From UBA11986 sp031402435 (GTDB lineage: Bacteria > Bacteroidota > Ignavibacteria > UBA10030 > UBA6906): a stretch of 64,000 nucleotides of DNA. The stretch spans positions 1 to 64,000 of the forward strand of contig JANNSJ010000011.1 in assembly GCA_031402435.1 (NCBI GenBank), written 5' to 3'. Below, piece by piece: positions 53,222 to 61,918 of the stretch (position 1 is the stretch's first letter; each line of letters begins with the position of its first letter). The notes beneath the pieces were generated by a model. That model had not been told where the DNA came from and ran no database searches. It saw nothing but the letters and a program-made list of their open reading frames with translations. The translations under genes were made by a program, and so were the position numbers.

Positions 53222-53673
53222 TACTTCCCTTCGATGAGTTTGTCTTTTAAGAATTGAACAACGTGAGACGTTTTCTTTTGCGACGCCGGGATCACCAATA
53301 GCGTGTTATCTCCCGCGACGGTTCCGATAATTTCAGGATGAGGCTGTACATCAAGAAACTCACCCACAATGCTCGCGCACCCGGGAAGGGTCTTCACCAC
53401 AATCATGTTTTCATTGGATGTGATGGAAAGAATCTGCGTGCCGACCACCGGCTTCAGCGCCTGCACTTCCGCAGCGCCTGTTTGTAACACGTACCGCGGC
53501 CCATCGGCCGATGTCATCCTGCCGACACCCAGTTCTGCGAGATCCCGCGACAGCGTTGCCTGTGTAACAGCACACTTCCGCTTCTTAAGCTCCAGCCTCA
53601 ACACATCCTGGTTTGCGATGGGCTTCGAGTTGATGATCTCTTTGATGGCGAAGTGACGGGCCTGTTTGGTCAT
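53221..53673 (-). CDS. argR: Arginine repressor
   Basis: 150 residues. N-terminal winged helix (ARHFAIKEIINSKPIANQDV then VTQATLSRDLAELGVGR) recognises ARG boxes; the C-terminal oligomerisation domain (MIVVKTLPGCASIVGEFLD then EIIGTVAGDNTLLVIPAS) binds arginine, with the G-D-N/D-T motif. A hexamer would close the promoter of the operon it belongs to, giving feedback autoregulation through the boxes at 57792-57825. It overlaps argG by one base (stop TAA shares A with ATG). Confidence 0.95.
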   Translation of the reverse strand: MTKQARHFAIKEIINSKPIANQDVLRLELKKRKCAVTQATLSRDLAELGVGRMTSADGPRYVLQTGAAEVQALKPVVGTQILSITSNENMIVVKTLPGCASIVGEFLDVQPHPEIIGTVAGDNTLLVIPASQKKTSHVVQFLKDKLIEGK

Positions 53674-53688
53674 ACTCTCAACGTTGAT

Positions 53689-54645
53689 CTATGCAAGCAT
53701 TGGTTCAAGCATCTCGTCACGTCCCACGCCGACAGGTTTCTTCGCTCCGAATAAATATGCAAGGATGCCTTTCTGAATGTGGAGCCGGTTCTGTGCCTGC
53801 GGCAATACAATGGAGTGCGATCCTTCAAGAACGTCCGCGCTGATTTCCTCGCCCCTGTGGGCTGGAAGGCAGTGCATCACCACACTCTCCGGATGTGCAA
53901 GAGAAAGCAGGTCGGCATTGACTTGATAATTCTTGAACACTTCAAGCCGCTCAGCCCGCTCGGCTTCCTGGCCCATACTCGTCCAGACATCGGTGTAGAA
54001 CACGTCTGCACCTTCGGCGGCCTCACGCGGATCACGCACAATCTCGATCCTGCTCACGCCGGCCTTGATTGCCCGTGCAAGAATCGACGGGTCGGGCTCA
54101 TAGCCCTTCGGACACGCGACGATAAAATGAAACGGAATCTTTTCCGCAAGTTCAAGCCATGAGTTGACCATATTGTTGCCGTCTCCCACAAACACGACCT
54201 TGGTTGATTCCGCCAGCATTCCGCGTTCCATCAACGTAAATGCATCCGCCATCACTTGGCAGGGATGGAGCAAATCCGTCAACGCATTGACGACCGGGAT
54301 GCTCGCGTGTTGCGCAAGCTGTTCGACCACTTCGTGCGAGAAGGTCCGAATGACGATCAGATCGTTGTACTGGGACAAGACTTCTCCAACATCCTTCACG
54401 GATTCACGCGTTGAGATGCCGATATTGTTCCCGGATAGAAACACCGATTGCCCTCCAAGTTGGAGAATGCCGACCTCAAACGATACATGTGTTCGCAATG
54501 AAGGCTTTTCAAAGATGATCGCGGCTGTCTTGTCATGGAGTGGTTTGAAATCCTTGGGATGTTCCTCTTTCATCCACTTCGTCAGTCCGAAGATGTCGTT
54601 CAAATCATGCCGCGAGAATGGTGCAAACGAGATGAAATCATTCAT
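53689..54645 (-). CDS. argF: Ornithine carbamoyltransferase
   Basis: 318 residues; makes citrulline from ornithine and carbamoyl phosphate. Carbamoyl-phosphate loop SLRTHVSFEVG, ornithine-binding DLLHPCQVMAD and the HCLPAHRGEE motif are present. A ribosome site GGAGG lies at the end of argB, and the ATG at 54645 overlaps the argB stop by 4 bases (ATGA). 15 bases separate it from argR. The residues fit OTCase rather than acetylornithine or aspartate carbamoyltransferase, although the acetylornithine type used by some Bacteroidetes cannot be fully excluded by eye. Confidence 0.92.
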   Translation of the reverse strand: MNDFISFAPFSRHDLNDIFGLTKWMKEEHPKDFKPLHDKTAAIIFEKPSLRTHVSFEVGILQLGGQSVFLSGNNIGISTRESVKDVGEVLSQYNDLIVIRTFSHEVVEQLAQHASIPVVNALTDLLHPCQVMADAFTLMERGMLAESTKVVFVGDGNNMVNSWLELAEKIPFHFIVACPKGYEPDPSILARAIKAGVSRIEIVRDPREAAEGADVFYTDVWTSMGQEAERAERLEVFKNYQVNADLLSLAHPESVVMHCLPAHRGEEISADVLEGSHSIVLPQAQNRLHIQKGILAYLFGAKKPVGVGRDEMLEPMLA

Positions 54646-55523
54646 TGCAGAACCTCCACTGTGGGTTGAACAAGCGAACGCAAAAGCTCGGTCCCGACGC
54701 CTTCATCGGTGAAAATTTCAAGAAGCAACGAATGCTTGACGCGCCCGTCAATCATGTGCACCTTCTGCACGCCAGCATCAAGCGCATCAAACGCCGAACG
54801 GATCTTGGGCACCATGCCGTTGATGATAACACCGCCATCGATGAGCTGACGTGCGTCGTCTTTCTTCAGGCTATGGACAAGCGCCCCATTGACGAGCACG
54901 CCTTCGACATCACTAAGATACACAAGCTTCTCTGCCTTCAGTGCCGCTGCAACCGCAGCCGCAGCGAGGTCTGCGTTGATGTTGTGCGCTGTCCACGCGC
55001 GGTCAACGCCAACGGGAGCAATGACAGGCATTGTATTATTATTCAGCAACAGATTTAGGAACGTTGTGTTGACACTCGTGACGTCGCCAACCAAACCGAG
55101 GTCGGCACCGTTATCCATTGTCTTCTCAACACGAAGAAGATCCGCATCGATACCACACAACCCGATTGCTTCACCATCATGTTGATTGATACGGGCAACG
55201 ATGTCTTTGTTTGTCTTTCCTGCCAACACCATCTGAACAACATCCATCATCGCTTCATCGGTATAACGTTGTCCGTTGATGAATTGCGTTTCAAGGCCGA
55301 GCTTCCCGGCAATGTCGGTCACTTCCTTGCCGCCGCCATGGACGATGACAATCCGGATGCCGATTTTCTTCAGCAGCGACACATCCTGCGCAAATGATTC
55401 CTTCAGCCCGTCATCAATCATTGCGGCACCCCCATACTTCACGACAAAGGTCTTCCCTTCGTAACGCTGGATGTACGGCAGCGCTTCGATAAGGACTTCT
55501 GTTTTTGTGGCGATTGATGGCAT
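54642..55523 (-). CDS. argB: Acetylglutamate kinase
   Basis: 293 residues from the ATG at 55523. The frame's upstream extension to 55598 lies inside argJ and is not family-like. Phosphorylates N-acetylglutamate. Glycine motifs FVVKYGGAAMIDD and IVHGGGKEVTDIAG near the N-terminus and a C-terminal GGVIINGMVPKIRSAFDALD in pieces fit the arginine-sensitive long or short forms; the N-terminal helix needed for arginine inhibition is short here. Starts 4 bases after the argJ stop and overlaps argF by 4. Confidence 0.95.
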   Translation of the reverse strand: MPSIATKTEVLIEALPYIQRYEGKTFVVKYGGAAMIDDGLKESFAQDVSLLKKIGIRIVIVHGGGKEVTDIAGKLGLETQFINGQRYTDEAMMDVVQMVLAGKTNKDIVARINQHDGEAIGLCGIDADLLRVEKTMDNGADLGLVGDVTSVNTTFLNLLLNNNTMPVIAPVGVDRAWTAHNINADLAAAAVAAALKAEKLVYLSDVEGVLVNGALVHSLKKDDARQLIDGGVIINGMVPKIRSAFDALDAGVQKVHMIDGRVKHSLLLEIFTDEGVGTELLRSLVQPTVEVLQ

Positions 55524-55527
55524 GGCA

Positions 55528-56736
55528 TCAGGTCCTGTAGTTTGCGTTGATGGCGACGTACTCTTTGGAAAGGTCGCACGTCCAAAAGGAAGCGACATGC
55601 ATGCCTTGATGAAGCTTGACGGTGATCCTGATCTCCTTTTGACTCAGCACTCGCTTTGCGGCCTCCTCAGAAAAGCTGATGACATAGTTCTTTCGCAGGA
55701 TCGGAACATCGCCAAAGAAGATTTCCACTTCCGCCGGATCGAACTCGATTCCTGCATATCCAACCGCCGCCAGGATTCGCCCCCAGTTCGCGTCTTCGCC
55801 GTTGATTGCTGTCTTCACCAGACTGGAACTCGCAATTGATCGGGCCGCCTTCACTGCTGCTTCTTCAGTTGCGGCGCCCGTTACCTCTATCTCCACAAAC
55901 TTGGTTGCTCCTTCGCCATCCAGCACGATCATCTTCGACAGGCGCACAAGGAGATATTCAAGTGCGTCGTAGAACTTCTGGAACGACATGCTTGCGGGGT
56001 TATTCATCTCTTTATTTCCAGCCATTCCGTTGGCAAGGATCAGCACCATGTCATTCGTGCTGGTATCGCCGTCGACGGTAATACGGTTGAACGATCTGTC
56101 CGCCGCCCGTTTGAGCGAATAGGTGAGCAACTCGGATGTGATGTTCGCATCGGTGGTGATGAACGCAAGCATGGTTGCCATGTTCGGTGCAATCATGCCC
56201 GAGCCTTTAGACATGCCGCCGATCGTCACATTAACGCCATCAATATTGGCAGACACTGCCAACTCTTTGCTGAAGGTATCGGTGGTCATGATGGCTTCTG
56301 CGGCGGATAAGTGCCCGTCAGTGCTTAACGACGAGACAACCTTTGGAATCCCGGCCGTGATTTTCTCCATCGGAAGATACTGGCCGATAACGCCGGTGGA
56401 AGAAACAAACACTTCGTTCACACCTATGCCGGTCTCTTTGGCTACCGCCTCAACCATCGCCCACGCATCATTCAAGCCCCGTTCGCCTGTGCATGCATTC
56501 GCGTTGCCGCTGTTCACAACGATTGCCCTGAACGACGCCGAGCGTTTCAACTGCTGCTTGCACACAAGCACGGGCGCTGCCTGGACTTTACTCGTCGTGA
56601 ACACGCCTGCAGCTTTCGCCGGCGCTTCAGAGAAGACAAGCGAGAGATCCTTCTTTGCTTTCTTGATGCCGCTGAATATGCCGGCAGCCTTGAAACCTTT
56701 TGGCCCCGTGACGCCGCGTGGAGATTCGTTAAACAT
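55528..56736 (-). CDS. argJ: Bifunctional glutamate N-acetyltransferase / ornithine acetyltransferase
   Basis: 402 residues; transfers acetyl from acetylornithine to glutamate, making the cyclic pathway. Substrate-binding NSGNANACTGERG is intact, and the self-cleavage site at AIMTTD, before the nucleophilic threonine, gives alpha and beta chains. The C-terminus NANYRT is the family's closing motif. Overlaps argC by 8 bases. Presence of argJ explains the lack of argA and argE here. It may also use acetyl-CoA (bifunctional), which cannot be decided by eye. Confidence 0.95.
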   Translation of the reverse strand: MFNESPRGVTGPKGFKAAGIFSGIKKAKKDLSLVFSEAPAKAAGVFTTSKVQAAPVLVCKQQLKRSASFRAIVVNSGNANACTGERGLNDAWAMVEAVAKETGIGVNEVFVSSTGVIGQYLPMEKITAGIPKVVSSLSTDGHLSAAEAIMTTDTFSKELAVSANIDGVNVTIGGMSKGSGMIAPNMATMLAFITTDANITSELLTYSLKRAADRSFNRITVDGDTSTNDMVLILANGMAGNKEMNNPASMSFQKFYDALEYLLVRLSKMIVLDGEGATKFVEIEVTGAATEEAAVKAARSIASSSLVKTAINGEDANWGRILAAVGYAGIEFDPAEVEIFFGDVPILRKNYVISFSEEAAKRVLSQKEIRITVKLHQGMHVASFWTCDLSKEYVAINANYRT

Positions 56737-57760
56737 GTTGCAGTTCCTTTCTCAAGAGTCCCGTTTCCTCAGGCAATCCAAGCATGATGTTCATGTTCTG
56801 TATTGCCTGTCCTGCCGCACCTTTGACAAGATTATCAATGGTTGATGTGATAATAAGCTGGTTCGTGCGATGCTCAATGGTGAACGCAATGTCGCAGAAG
56901 TTCGTATATGAAACGTCTTTGATCTGGATACTCTTCCGAAGCCGGACGAACGGCGCATCATTGTAGAACTCCTCGTAGATATCGTTCAGGTCATCTTCTG
57001 TACAGGCAGACGTCAAATCGGCATGGATGGTTGTGAAGATACCCCTTGTCAGCGGCACGAGATGAGGAACGAATGAGAATCCAATGCTTTCACCTGTTGC
57101 TAATTCAAGTACGGACTGTATCTCCGGAATGTGCTGATGCGTCCCGATTTTGTATGCGCGGACGTTCTCGTTCACTTCTGCAAAGCTCATCTCAACCGAC
57201 GCCGAACGTCCCGCCCCCGAAACACCGGAGAGGGAGTTGATGACGACCCCTTTTGTGGAGATGAGTCCGGCTTTCAACACCGGAAGCAACGGCAATATTG
57301 CGTTTGTGGCATAGCAGCCCGGATTTGCAACCAGGTGCGCATCTGCGATGCGCGCTTTGTTCAGCTCGGGGAGGCCGTAGACTGCTTCGCCCAGGAGTTC
57401 GGATGCTGTATGCTTGTGGCCATAATACTTCTGATATATGTCAGCACTGGCAAGCCGGAAGTCGCCACCGAGGTCGATGATCTTGCCGACTCTGTCCATG
57501 AGTTGTGGAACAACCTTCATTCCCTCACCGGATGGAAGCGCGACAAACACAACGTCAAGACCTTCAAGTCTGACGGCGTCAAACGGCTCGAACGTGAGAT
57601 CGAGAATGCCCGTGAATATCGGATACAACTCATCAACCCGCTTGCCTGCCGACGTATTGGCAACAACGCTGGCGATGTTCACATCAGGCCGGGTGGAAAG
57701 CAGGCGCATCAACTCTGCACCCGAATAACCCGACGCTCCGATAATTCCCACTTGAATCAT
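56729..57760 (-). CDS. argC: N-acetyl-gamma-glutamyl-phosphate reductase
   Basis: 343 residues from the ATG at 57760, with AAGGAG 5 bases upstream; a longer frame to 57826 would run into the promoter. Reduces acetylglutamyl phosphate with NADPH. Rossmann motif GIIGASGYSGAELMRLL, catalytic cysteine in VANPGCYATNAILPL, and histidine in PHLVPLTRGIF. First gene of the arg operon, directly behind the ArgR-controlled promoter. Confidence 0.95.
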   Translation of the reverse strand: MIQVGIIGASGYSGAELMRLLSTRPDVNIASVVANTSAGKRVDELYPIFTGILDLTFEPFDAVRLEGLDVVFVALPSGEGMKVVPQLMDRVGKIIDLGGDFRLASADIYQKYYGHKHTASELLGEAVYGLPELNKARIADAHLVANPGCYATNAILPLLPVLKAGLISTKGVVINSLSGVSGAGRSASVEMSFAEVNENVRAYKIGTHQHIPEIQSVLELATGESIGFSFVPHLVPLTRGIFTTIHADLTSACTEDDLNDIYEEFYNDAPFVRLRKSIQIKDVSYTNFCDIAFTIEHRTNQLIITSTIDNLVKGAAGQAIQNMNIMLGLPEETGLLRKELQHV

Positions 57761-57791
57761 GTTTCTCCTTGAAGGGCCCCAAAGCACTAAC

Positions 57792-57825
57792 TGCATAATT
57801 ATACATGTTTCTGTATTATTATGCA
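57792..57825. promoter_or_regulatory. Tandem ARG boxes (ArgR operator)
   Basis: Two palindrome-like elements TGCATAATTATACA (57792-57805) and TGTATTATTATGCA (57812-57825) fit the core TGNATNATTATNCA of ArgR sites. Their starts are 20 bases apart, as expected for one ArgR hexamer on two 18-bp boxes. They cover the argC promoter, so arginine-bound ArgR from this same operon would block transcription. Confidence 0.85.
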
Positions 57826-57826
57826 A
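57798..57826 (-). promoter_or_regulatory. Sigma-70 promoter of the arg operon
   Basis: On the minus strand: -35 TTGCAT (57821-57826), 17-base spacer, perfect -10 TATAAT (57798-57803). Start expected near 57791, giving a 31-base leader to the argC ATG. It is fully inside the ARG boxes. A canonical -10 supports a lineage outside the core Bacteroidetes. Confidence 0.85.
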
Positions 57827-57861
57827 GAACTATTTTGGCGATATTCGAGCGTGGGGGGTCT

Positions 57862-57939
57862 CTGCGACGGAGGCACCGAGACACGGAGGGGAGGGGAGGT
57901 GATGATGAACTTTTCCTCAGTGTCTCCGCGACTCTGTGG
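57862..57939. repeat. Imperfect inverted-repeat element (GAGACACGGAGG type)
   Basis: Left arm 57862-57889 and right arm 57915-57939 are imperfect complements (about three quarters of positions), with ACCGAGACACGGAGG against CCTCAGTGTCTCCGCG. The pattern matches interspersed GC-rich palindromes common in environmental genomes. The gap 57761-58113 holds the arg promoter, this element and a short hairpin GAAAGTC-AGATC-GACTTTC near 58036; no gene is visible on either strand. Confidence 0.6.
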
Positions 57940-58113
57940 CAAATTCTGGAAGGTATTTTTATTGGGGAGTTACTTAGCGCAGGCTTTGCGCGAGGAGGGT
58001 GACTTGGTGTTGGCGGCGAGTCTCAAGAGTTGTTCGAAAGTCAGATCGACTTTCAAGGGCTTCTCGTGTGTGGCTTTGGGTCGCGCTTGGGCTTTGGTTT
58101 ATGTTGGGCTATG

Positions 58114-58683
58114 CTATTTTATTTCGTTCCCTCTGTCGCAAATCCAAAATTTATTATCGTCAACATCAAAACGGAAAGCGAACTGCGTGGAATTTTCTTG
58201 GCCGAAAATATCTCGGTACGTGGTCAAGCCGTGCCAAAAAAAGTATCGACGTTTTTCTTTCAAGGCACGCACACCCTCGTCGCTCATCAGTTTGGTATAC
58301 TCCAAACTGAAAATAATATTCGCTGATTGCTTTTGGCCGAGAGCGAGCGTGCTCATTCGCGAGCTGTCAATGTTGCTGGTGTTGCTATACCTTGGAGTAT
58401 ATGAGAAAGAAGTATTATTGCTTTCCCAGTGGCCACCACTCGCCCTGCAATGTACCGCGGGAGTCTCTCCCGCATTTATCACCCTGATATTTGCAGTCAT
58501 TGTGTTATCAAGAACATCATTCTTGAGTGTGATAGAATCAACGACGACGCAAGCCCTTGTTTGTATGATTTGAAATTGCTTTTGTAAACGCAACGAACTG
58601 TCAGCGACAGCAAGAGCATCGTTAGAAACGCTGGCTTGCCACCAACCAAACCCCATCATAAAGGCGGTAAAAATGGCTATCAA
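58114..58683 (-). CDS. Membrane-anchored protein of unknown function
   Basis: 189 residues. One membrane helix at the N-terminus (LIAIFTAFMMGFGWW) is followed by a short coiled-coil segment and a beta-rich extracytoplasmic domain with two cysteines (QTRACVVVDSITLKND, INAGETPAVHC, NKFWICDRG). 'NAGETPA' is a recurring motif of single-pass hypothetical proteins. Start uncertain: the TTG at 58683 has GGGAG nearly adjacent, and the frame continues upstream (VTFTNKIEIVLGSL) without a usual start codon. The overlapping 250-codon plus-strand frame is its shadow. Base composition is lower in GC than the neighbours, suggesting acquisition. Confidence 0.65.
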   Translation of the reverse strand: MIAIFTAFMMGFGWWQASVSNDALAVADSSLRLQKQFQIIQTRACVVVDSITLKNDVLDNTMTANIRVINAGETPAVHCRASGGHWESNNTSFSYTPRYSNTSNIDSSRMSTLALGQKQSANIIFSLEYTKLMSDEGVRALKEKRRYFFWHGLTTYRDIFGQENSTQFAFRFDVDDNKFWICDRGNEIK

Positions 58684-58871
58684 GCTCCCAAGAACAATCT
58701 CAATTTTGTTAGTGAAAGTAACCTCTCTCCCTCTTCCGAGACGGATTTATTTCCCTTGCTGTCGTGTACCATCTGCCTTTGAGGTTTTCATCTTCGATAG
58801 ATATCGTAGATTGAATCCAATGCACAACATAATCCCCCAATCCTAAAATAATCGTTGGGATCTCCTAATTA

Positions 58872-59246
58872 TCAAGTCGAATAAGACCGTGACCATTGCT
58901 TCGCTTCTTTCATGTCGGTGAAGACCTGCAAGCGTACGTCCACATCTTCTGCAAGTATTTGCGCCATTCGTCCCATCCCATACGATGCCACGTTTTTGAC
59001 CATGAACGCCACACAGTTCAGTTTGAGCTCGTGCTTTTTAAGGAAGCCAACCAATTCTTTGATGTATTCGGTCGATGGCGGTTCATCAACAAGATGGCGG
59101 TCAAGCAGAAAATTGAGCCCGGCTTTATAGTTGGGATCCTTGAACACCGTTTCCATCGTTCTCTCGAATTCTGCAAAGTCGGGGTTTGCGTTGTACTGAA
59201 TCGTGACCATCCGTATGGCCTTGTCAATTGTGTACGTCAGCGACAT
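58872..59246 (-). CDS. SpoIIAA-like (STAS-fold) protein
   Basis: 124 residues from the ATG at 59246, which has AGGGAGGA 4-6 bases upstream; the longer frame lacks a site. The order YTIDKAIRMVTIQYNANPDF, then 'TMETVFKDPNYKAGLNFLLD' and a C-terminal VASYGMGRMAQILAEDVDVR with FTDMKEAKQW is that of the SpoIIAA-like family of small proteins. No phosphorylatable serine context can be assigned. Possibly a signalling or lipid-related small protein. It is upstream of neither regulator pair; it lies about 100 bases downstream of the LytTR regulator stop. Confidence 0.75.
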   Translation of the reverse strand: MSLTYTIDKAIRMVTIQYNANPDFAEFERTMETVFKDPNYKAGLNFLLDRHLVDEPPSTEYIKELVGFLKKHELKLNCVAFMVKNVASYGMGRMAQILAEDVDVRLQVFTDMKEAKQWSRSYST

Positions 59247-59346
59247 GAAGATCCTCCCTGGACTGGCTGTAATGAGGTGTTGTACAGACAGCGTAGCAAG
59301 AACGTGCGCTAATGTCAAGCAATGTTTCGAATCTCTTACAAAAAGA

Positions 59347-60111
59347 TCAGAGACCGAGGAGGCTTTTCAGCCTGGCATACCCGGCGCGACTCACCAGCAG
59401 TCTGGTGCCATCGATGAGTATGACAACGCGACTGTCTTTTGCATAGGGTTCAATCTTGGACAAACGGTCGAGATTGAGGATACAGGAGCGGTGGATACGG
59501 AGAAACTGTTGCGGGTCGAGATCCTCCTCCAGCGTGGAGAGGGTTCCATGTTTCAAGAACTTCTTCCCTTCAGCCTTGACCGTGAAGTAGTCGTCCTGCG
59601 CTTCGATGTAATCGATCTTCTCTGTCGGGACGACGTGAACCTTTGAGCCTTCGCGGATCAGCAGACGGTCAACAGGCCCGGACTTCGGCTGTGCATCCAC
59701 TGATACTTTCGTGAGGTTGGGACGTTGTTTCCAGGTGGCGAATGTTTTCGCATGGTGCAACGCTTCGTCAAGCCTGGTTTTGCTGAATGGCTTCAGAAGA
59801 TAGTCCACGGCATGATGTTCAAACGCCTTCACGGCATACTCATCATACGCCGTTACAAAAATAACGGAGGGGCGCTCGTCCACGAGTTCGAGCACCTCAA
59901 AACCGTTGAGCTTCGGCATCTGGATGTCAAGAAACACAATGTCCGGCTTCAACTCCGTTATTGCCTTGACCGCCTCGAAGCCGTTTGCACACTCCGCAAC
60001 GATCTTGATCTCGGAGTGCGCTGTGAGATATTCCTTCACAAGGCCACGGGCGAGTTCTTCGTCGTCAACAATTACCGCAGTGAAATTGATTTGTCGTTCC
60101 TGTTTGGCCAT
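59347..60111 (-). CDS. LytTR-family response regulator
   Basis: 254 residues from the ATG at 60111, 4 bases after the kinase stop; the frame's extension to 60231 lies within the kinase. Receiver domain: FTAVIVDDEELARGLV, phospho-Asp in DIVFLDIQMPKLNGFEVL, VTAYDEYAVKAFEHHAVDYL. C-terminal LytTR DNA-binding domain: KVHVVPTEKIDYIEAQDDYF, FLRIHRSCILNLDRLSKIEP. It acts with the LytS-type kinase; its targets are unknown but likely include the envelope genes of this operon. Confidence 0.94.
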   Translation of the reverse strand: MAKQERQINFTAVIVDDEELARGLVKEYLTAHSEIKIVAECANGFEAVKAITELKPDIVFLDIQMPKLNGFEVLELVDERPSVIFVTAYDEYAVKAFEHHAVDYLLKPFSKTRLDEALHHAKTFATWKQRPNLTKVSVDAQPKSGPVDRLLIREGSKVHVVPTEKIDYIEAQDDYFTVKAEGKKFLKHGTLSTLEEDLDPQQFLRIHRSCILNLDRLSKIEPYAKDSRVVILIDGTRLLVSRAGYARLKSLLGL

Positions 60112-60115
60112 GGGA

Positions 60116-61180
60116 TTAATAGCTTGATGGACTTGATGGAAGAGAAATCTCGGCACGAAATACGCCGTCATTTCTTTGGGTATCGAGCCGTGCTTCGTTG
60201 CCATACACCGATGACAGGCGTCCGCGTACATTCTCCAGCCCTACGCCTTTCGACAATTTTGCATTGGAATCGGGATCACACGGATTCGTCACGATAAGCA
60301 CAAGCCGGCTGCCGCGATGGCGCGCCTCGAGCGAGATTGCACCGCCCTCCACGAGATTGGCGATCCCGTGCTTGATCGCGTTTTCCACCAGGGGCTGAAG
60401 AAGCAGCGGCGGAACCATGCACGTGGACGCCTCCTCATCAATCTGCTTGCTGAATGAAAGTCGTGAACCGAACCGTACCTGTTCTATGGCAAGGAAATCC
60501 TCGACCAATGAAATCTCCTCACTCAACGCAATGGTTTGCGTGGAGGCAAGTTTCAGCGTCCTTCTGAGAAATTCCGCCAGACGTTGGGACATATCCCGCG
60601 CCTTTGCCGGATCAACCGTCGTCAGTGCACTGATGGAGTTCAAACTGTTAAACAGGAAGTGTGGCTGGATCTGCGCTTTGAGCGCTTTCACTTCCGCTTC
60701 CCGTGCAAGCGCTTGCAATTCCAATGCCCTTCTCTCCACGTCACGCGATGATTCAAACGCGAGGATCAAATAGTGGACGACCACCGCAAGAAGATATAAA
60801 AGAATGCCGGTCCCCACAAAGAGCGGAACAAGTCCGCTGAACTTTGCTTCAAGCGTTGACAACTGCTCAACTTTTGCAATCAGAGTCACCCAGCCTTTTA
60901 TGATAAGCAGCCAGAGTGAACTTGAAAGAAACGATGCGATGACGAATACTGCCGCGAGCTTGAAAGGGGGCGTGGTTTGCAACGGGAATGCACGGCACAC
61001 GTACAGCGCCGCGAGACATATGAACGAGTACACGACCGACATGGGCAGTATGAGCGCCAGTGCTTCCACCCACTGAAGAGTGCCGGACATCGCTGCAAGC
61101 GCAGCGAGGAGTCCGGCAATCAACAGCCAGCCGACGAGGTATAACGTGAAGCGTTCTCTTTGTGCGAGGATGGGATGCAT
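60116..61180 (-). CDS. LytS-type membrane histidine kinase
   Basis: 354 residues with about four membrane helices in the first 160 (for example FTLYLVGWLLIAGLLAALAA) and a cytoplasmic His_kinase domain: phospho-His in QIQPHFLFNSLNSISAL, and an HATPase part with PLVENAIKHGI and KGVGLENVRGRL. No periplasmic sensor domain, so it probably senses within the membrane or through its partners. It follows the LiaF-like gene by 3 bases and is followed by the LytTR regulator after 4. Confidence 0.93.
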   Translation of the reverse strand: MHPILAQRERFTLYLVGWLLIAGLLAALAAMSGTLQWVEALALILPMSVVYSFICLAALYVCRAFPLQTTPPFKLAAVFVIASFLSSSLWLLIIKGWVTLIAKVEQLSTLEAKFSGLVPLFVGTGILLYLLAVVVHYLILAFESSRDVERRALELQALAREAEVKALKAQIQPHFLFNSLNSISALTTVDPAKARDMSQRLAEFLRRTLKLASTQTIALSEEISLVEDFLAIEQVRFGSRLSFSKQIDEEASTCMVPPLLLQPLVENAIKHGIANLVEGGAISLEARHRGSRLVLIVTNPCDPDSNAKLSKGVGLENVRGRLSSVYGNEARLDTQRNDGVFRAEISLPSSPSSY

Positions 61181-61183
61181 GAA

Positions 61184-61918
61184 TTAGTTCGAGATCTCCA
61201 CGCCACCCATGATCGCGAAGCCCTTCACAACGAGCCGCTTCGCGGAGCCGCCCTGTGGTGGCCGCGTCTTGTCATCGAACCCGCCGAGCAGCGGTGTTCC
61301 CTCAAGGACCACACTCCAGTCAAGAGGCACTTTGATTTCTATCCCGCCCCAGAACGCGAACGCATCAATGACCGCTTCGCCATCCTTCATTGAAGCCTGG
61401 CGCAAGTCAATCTCGCATCCTCCCATGATGGCGGTGAGTTCTCCACCCTGAAAGTTCTGCGAATTGCTGGTACGCCTGAACCCACTCATGAACGCCATCC
61501 CACCGATCGTTGTGTTGGTATCATCCGGTGCAATGACCTCGGAAGAGCGGCCCGTGGTGCGCCGGTATGACCTCCAGATCAACGACAGTCCAATGGCAAC
61601 GAAAAGCAACGGCCAGAAATCCCACAACCGGAACTCGAGTACGCCCATTCTATCGAGGAGGAGGGCACTTCCGATAAAGATAAAGATGATTCCGGAAAAG
61701 CGTCCCTGCGTTCCGCCGAGAGCATTGGTTCCCGGCGTGCTTCTCGGTTGCAGCAATTTGCTTATACCGTACAAGACAAGAAATGCGGGCCAATAACGAA
61801 GATAGTCGCGGGCATACAGCACATCCATATTATCGAGCGTGAACACCACGCCAATAAGAACGATGATGAGTCCAAGCACTACCTGTGGGGTTGCCCGCCA
61901 TAGTGATCTAGTTTCCAT
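61184..61918 (-). CDS. LiaF-like membrane protein
   Basis: 244 residues; AGGAG lies 7 bases before the ATG at 61918. About four membrane helices in residues 10-130, including a second DUF5668-like pair (FSGIIFIFIGSALLLDRMGV, FRLWDFWPLLFVAIGLSLIW). A cytoplasmic or external beta-helix-type C-terminal domain (about 155-244: MAFMSGFRRTSNSQNFQGGE, 'ELTAIMGGCEIDLRQASMKD', AFAFWGGIEIKVP) matches the cell-wall-active antibiotic response domain of LiaF. In LiaFSR systems such a protein inhibits the kinase until envelope stress occurs. Here it directly precedes a LytS-type kinase, so it may play the same role (inference). Confidence 0.85.
   Translation of the reverse strand: METRSLWRATPQVVLGLIIVLIGVVFTLDNMDVLYARDYLRYWPAFLVLYGISKLLQPRSTPGTNALGGTQGRFSGIIFIFIGSALLLDRMGVLEFRLWDFWPLLFVAIGLSLIWRSYRRTTGRSSEVIAPDDTNTTIGGMAFMSGFRRTSNSQNFQGGELTAIMGGCEIDLRQASMKDGEAVIDAFAFWGGIEIKVPLDWSVVLEGTPLLGGFDDKTRPPQGGSAKRLVVKGFAIMGGVEISN

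Noticed and set aside
55524..55598. N-terminal extension of argB
   Set aside because: It lies within argJ in another frame and is unlike the family.
57821..58573. 250-codon plus-strand frame
   Set aside because: The opposite-strand gene 58114-58683 has a membrane helix and a coherent domain; the plus frame crosses the palindrome and lacks a ribosome site.
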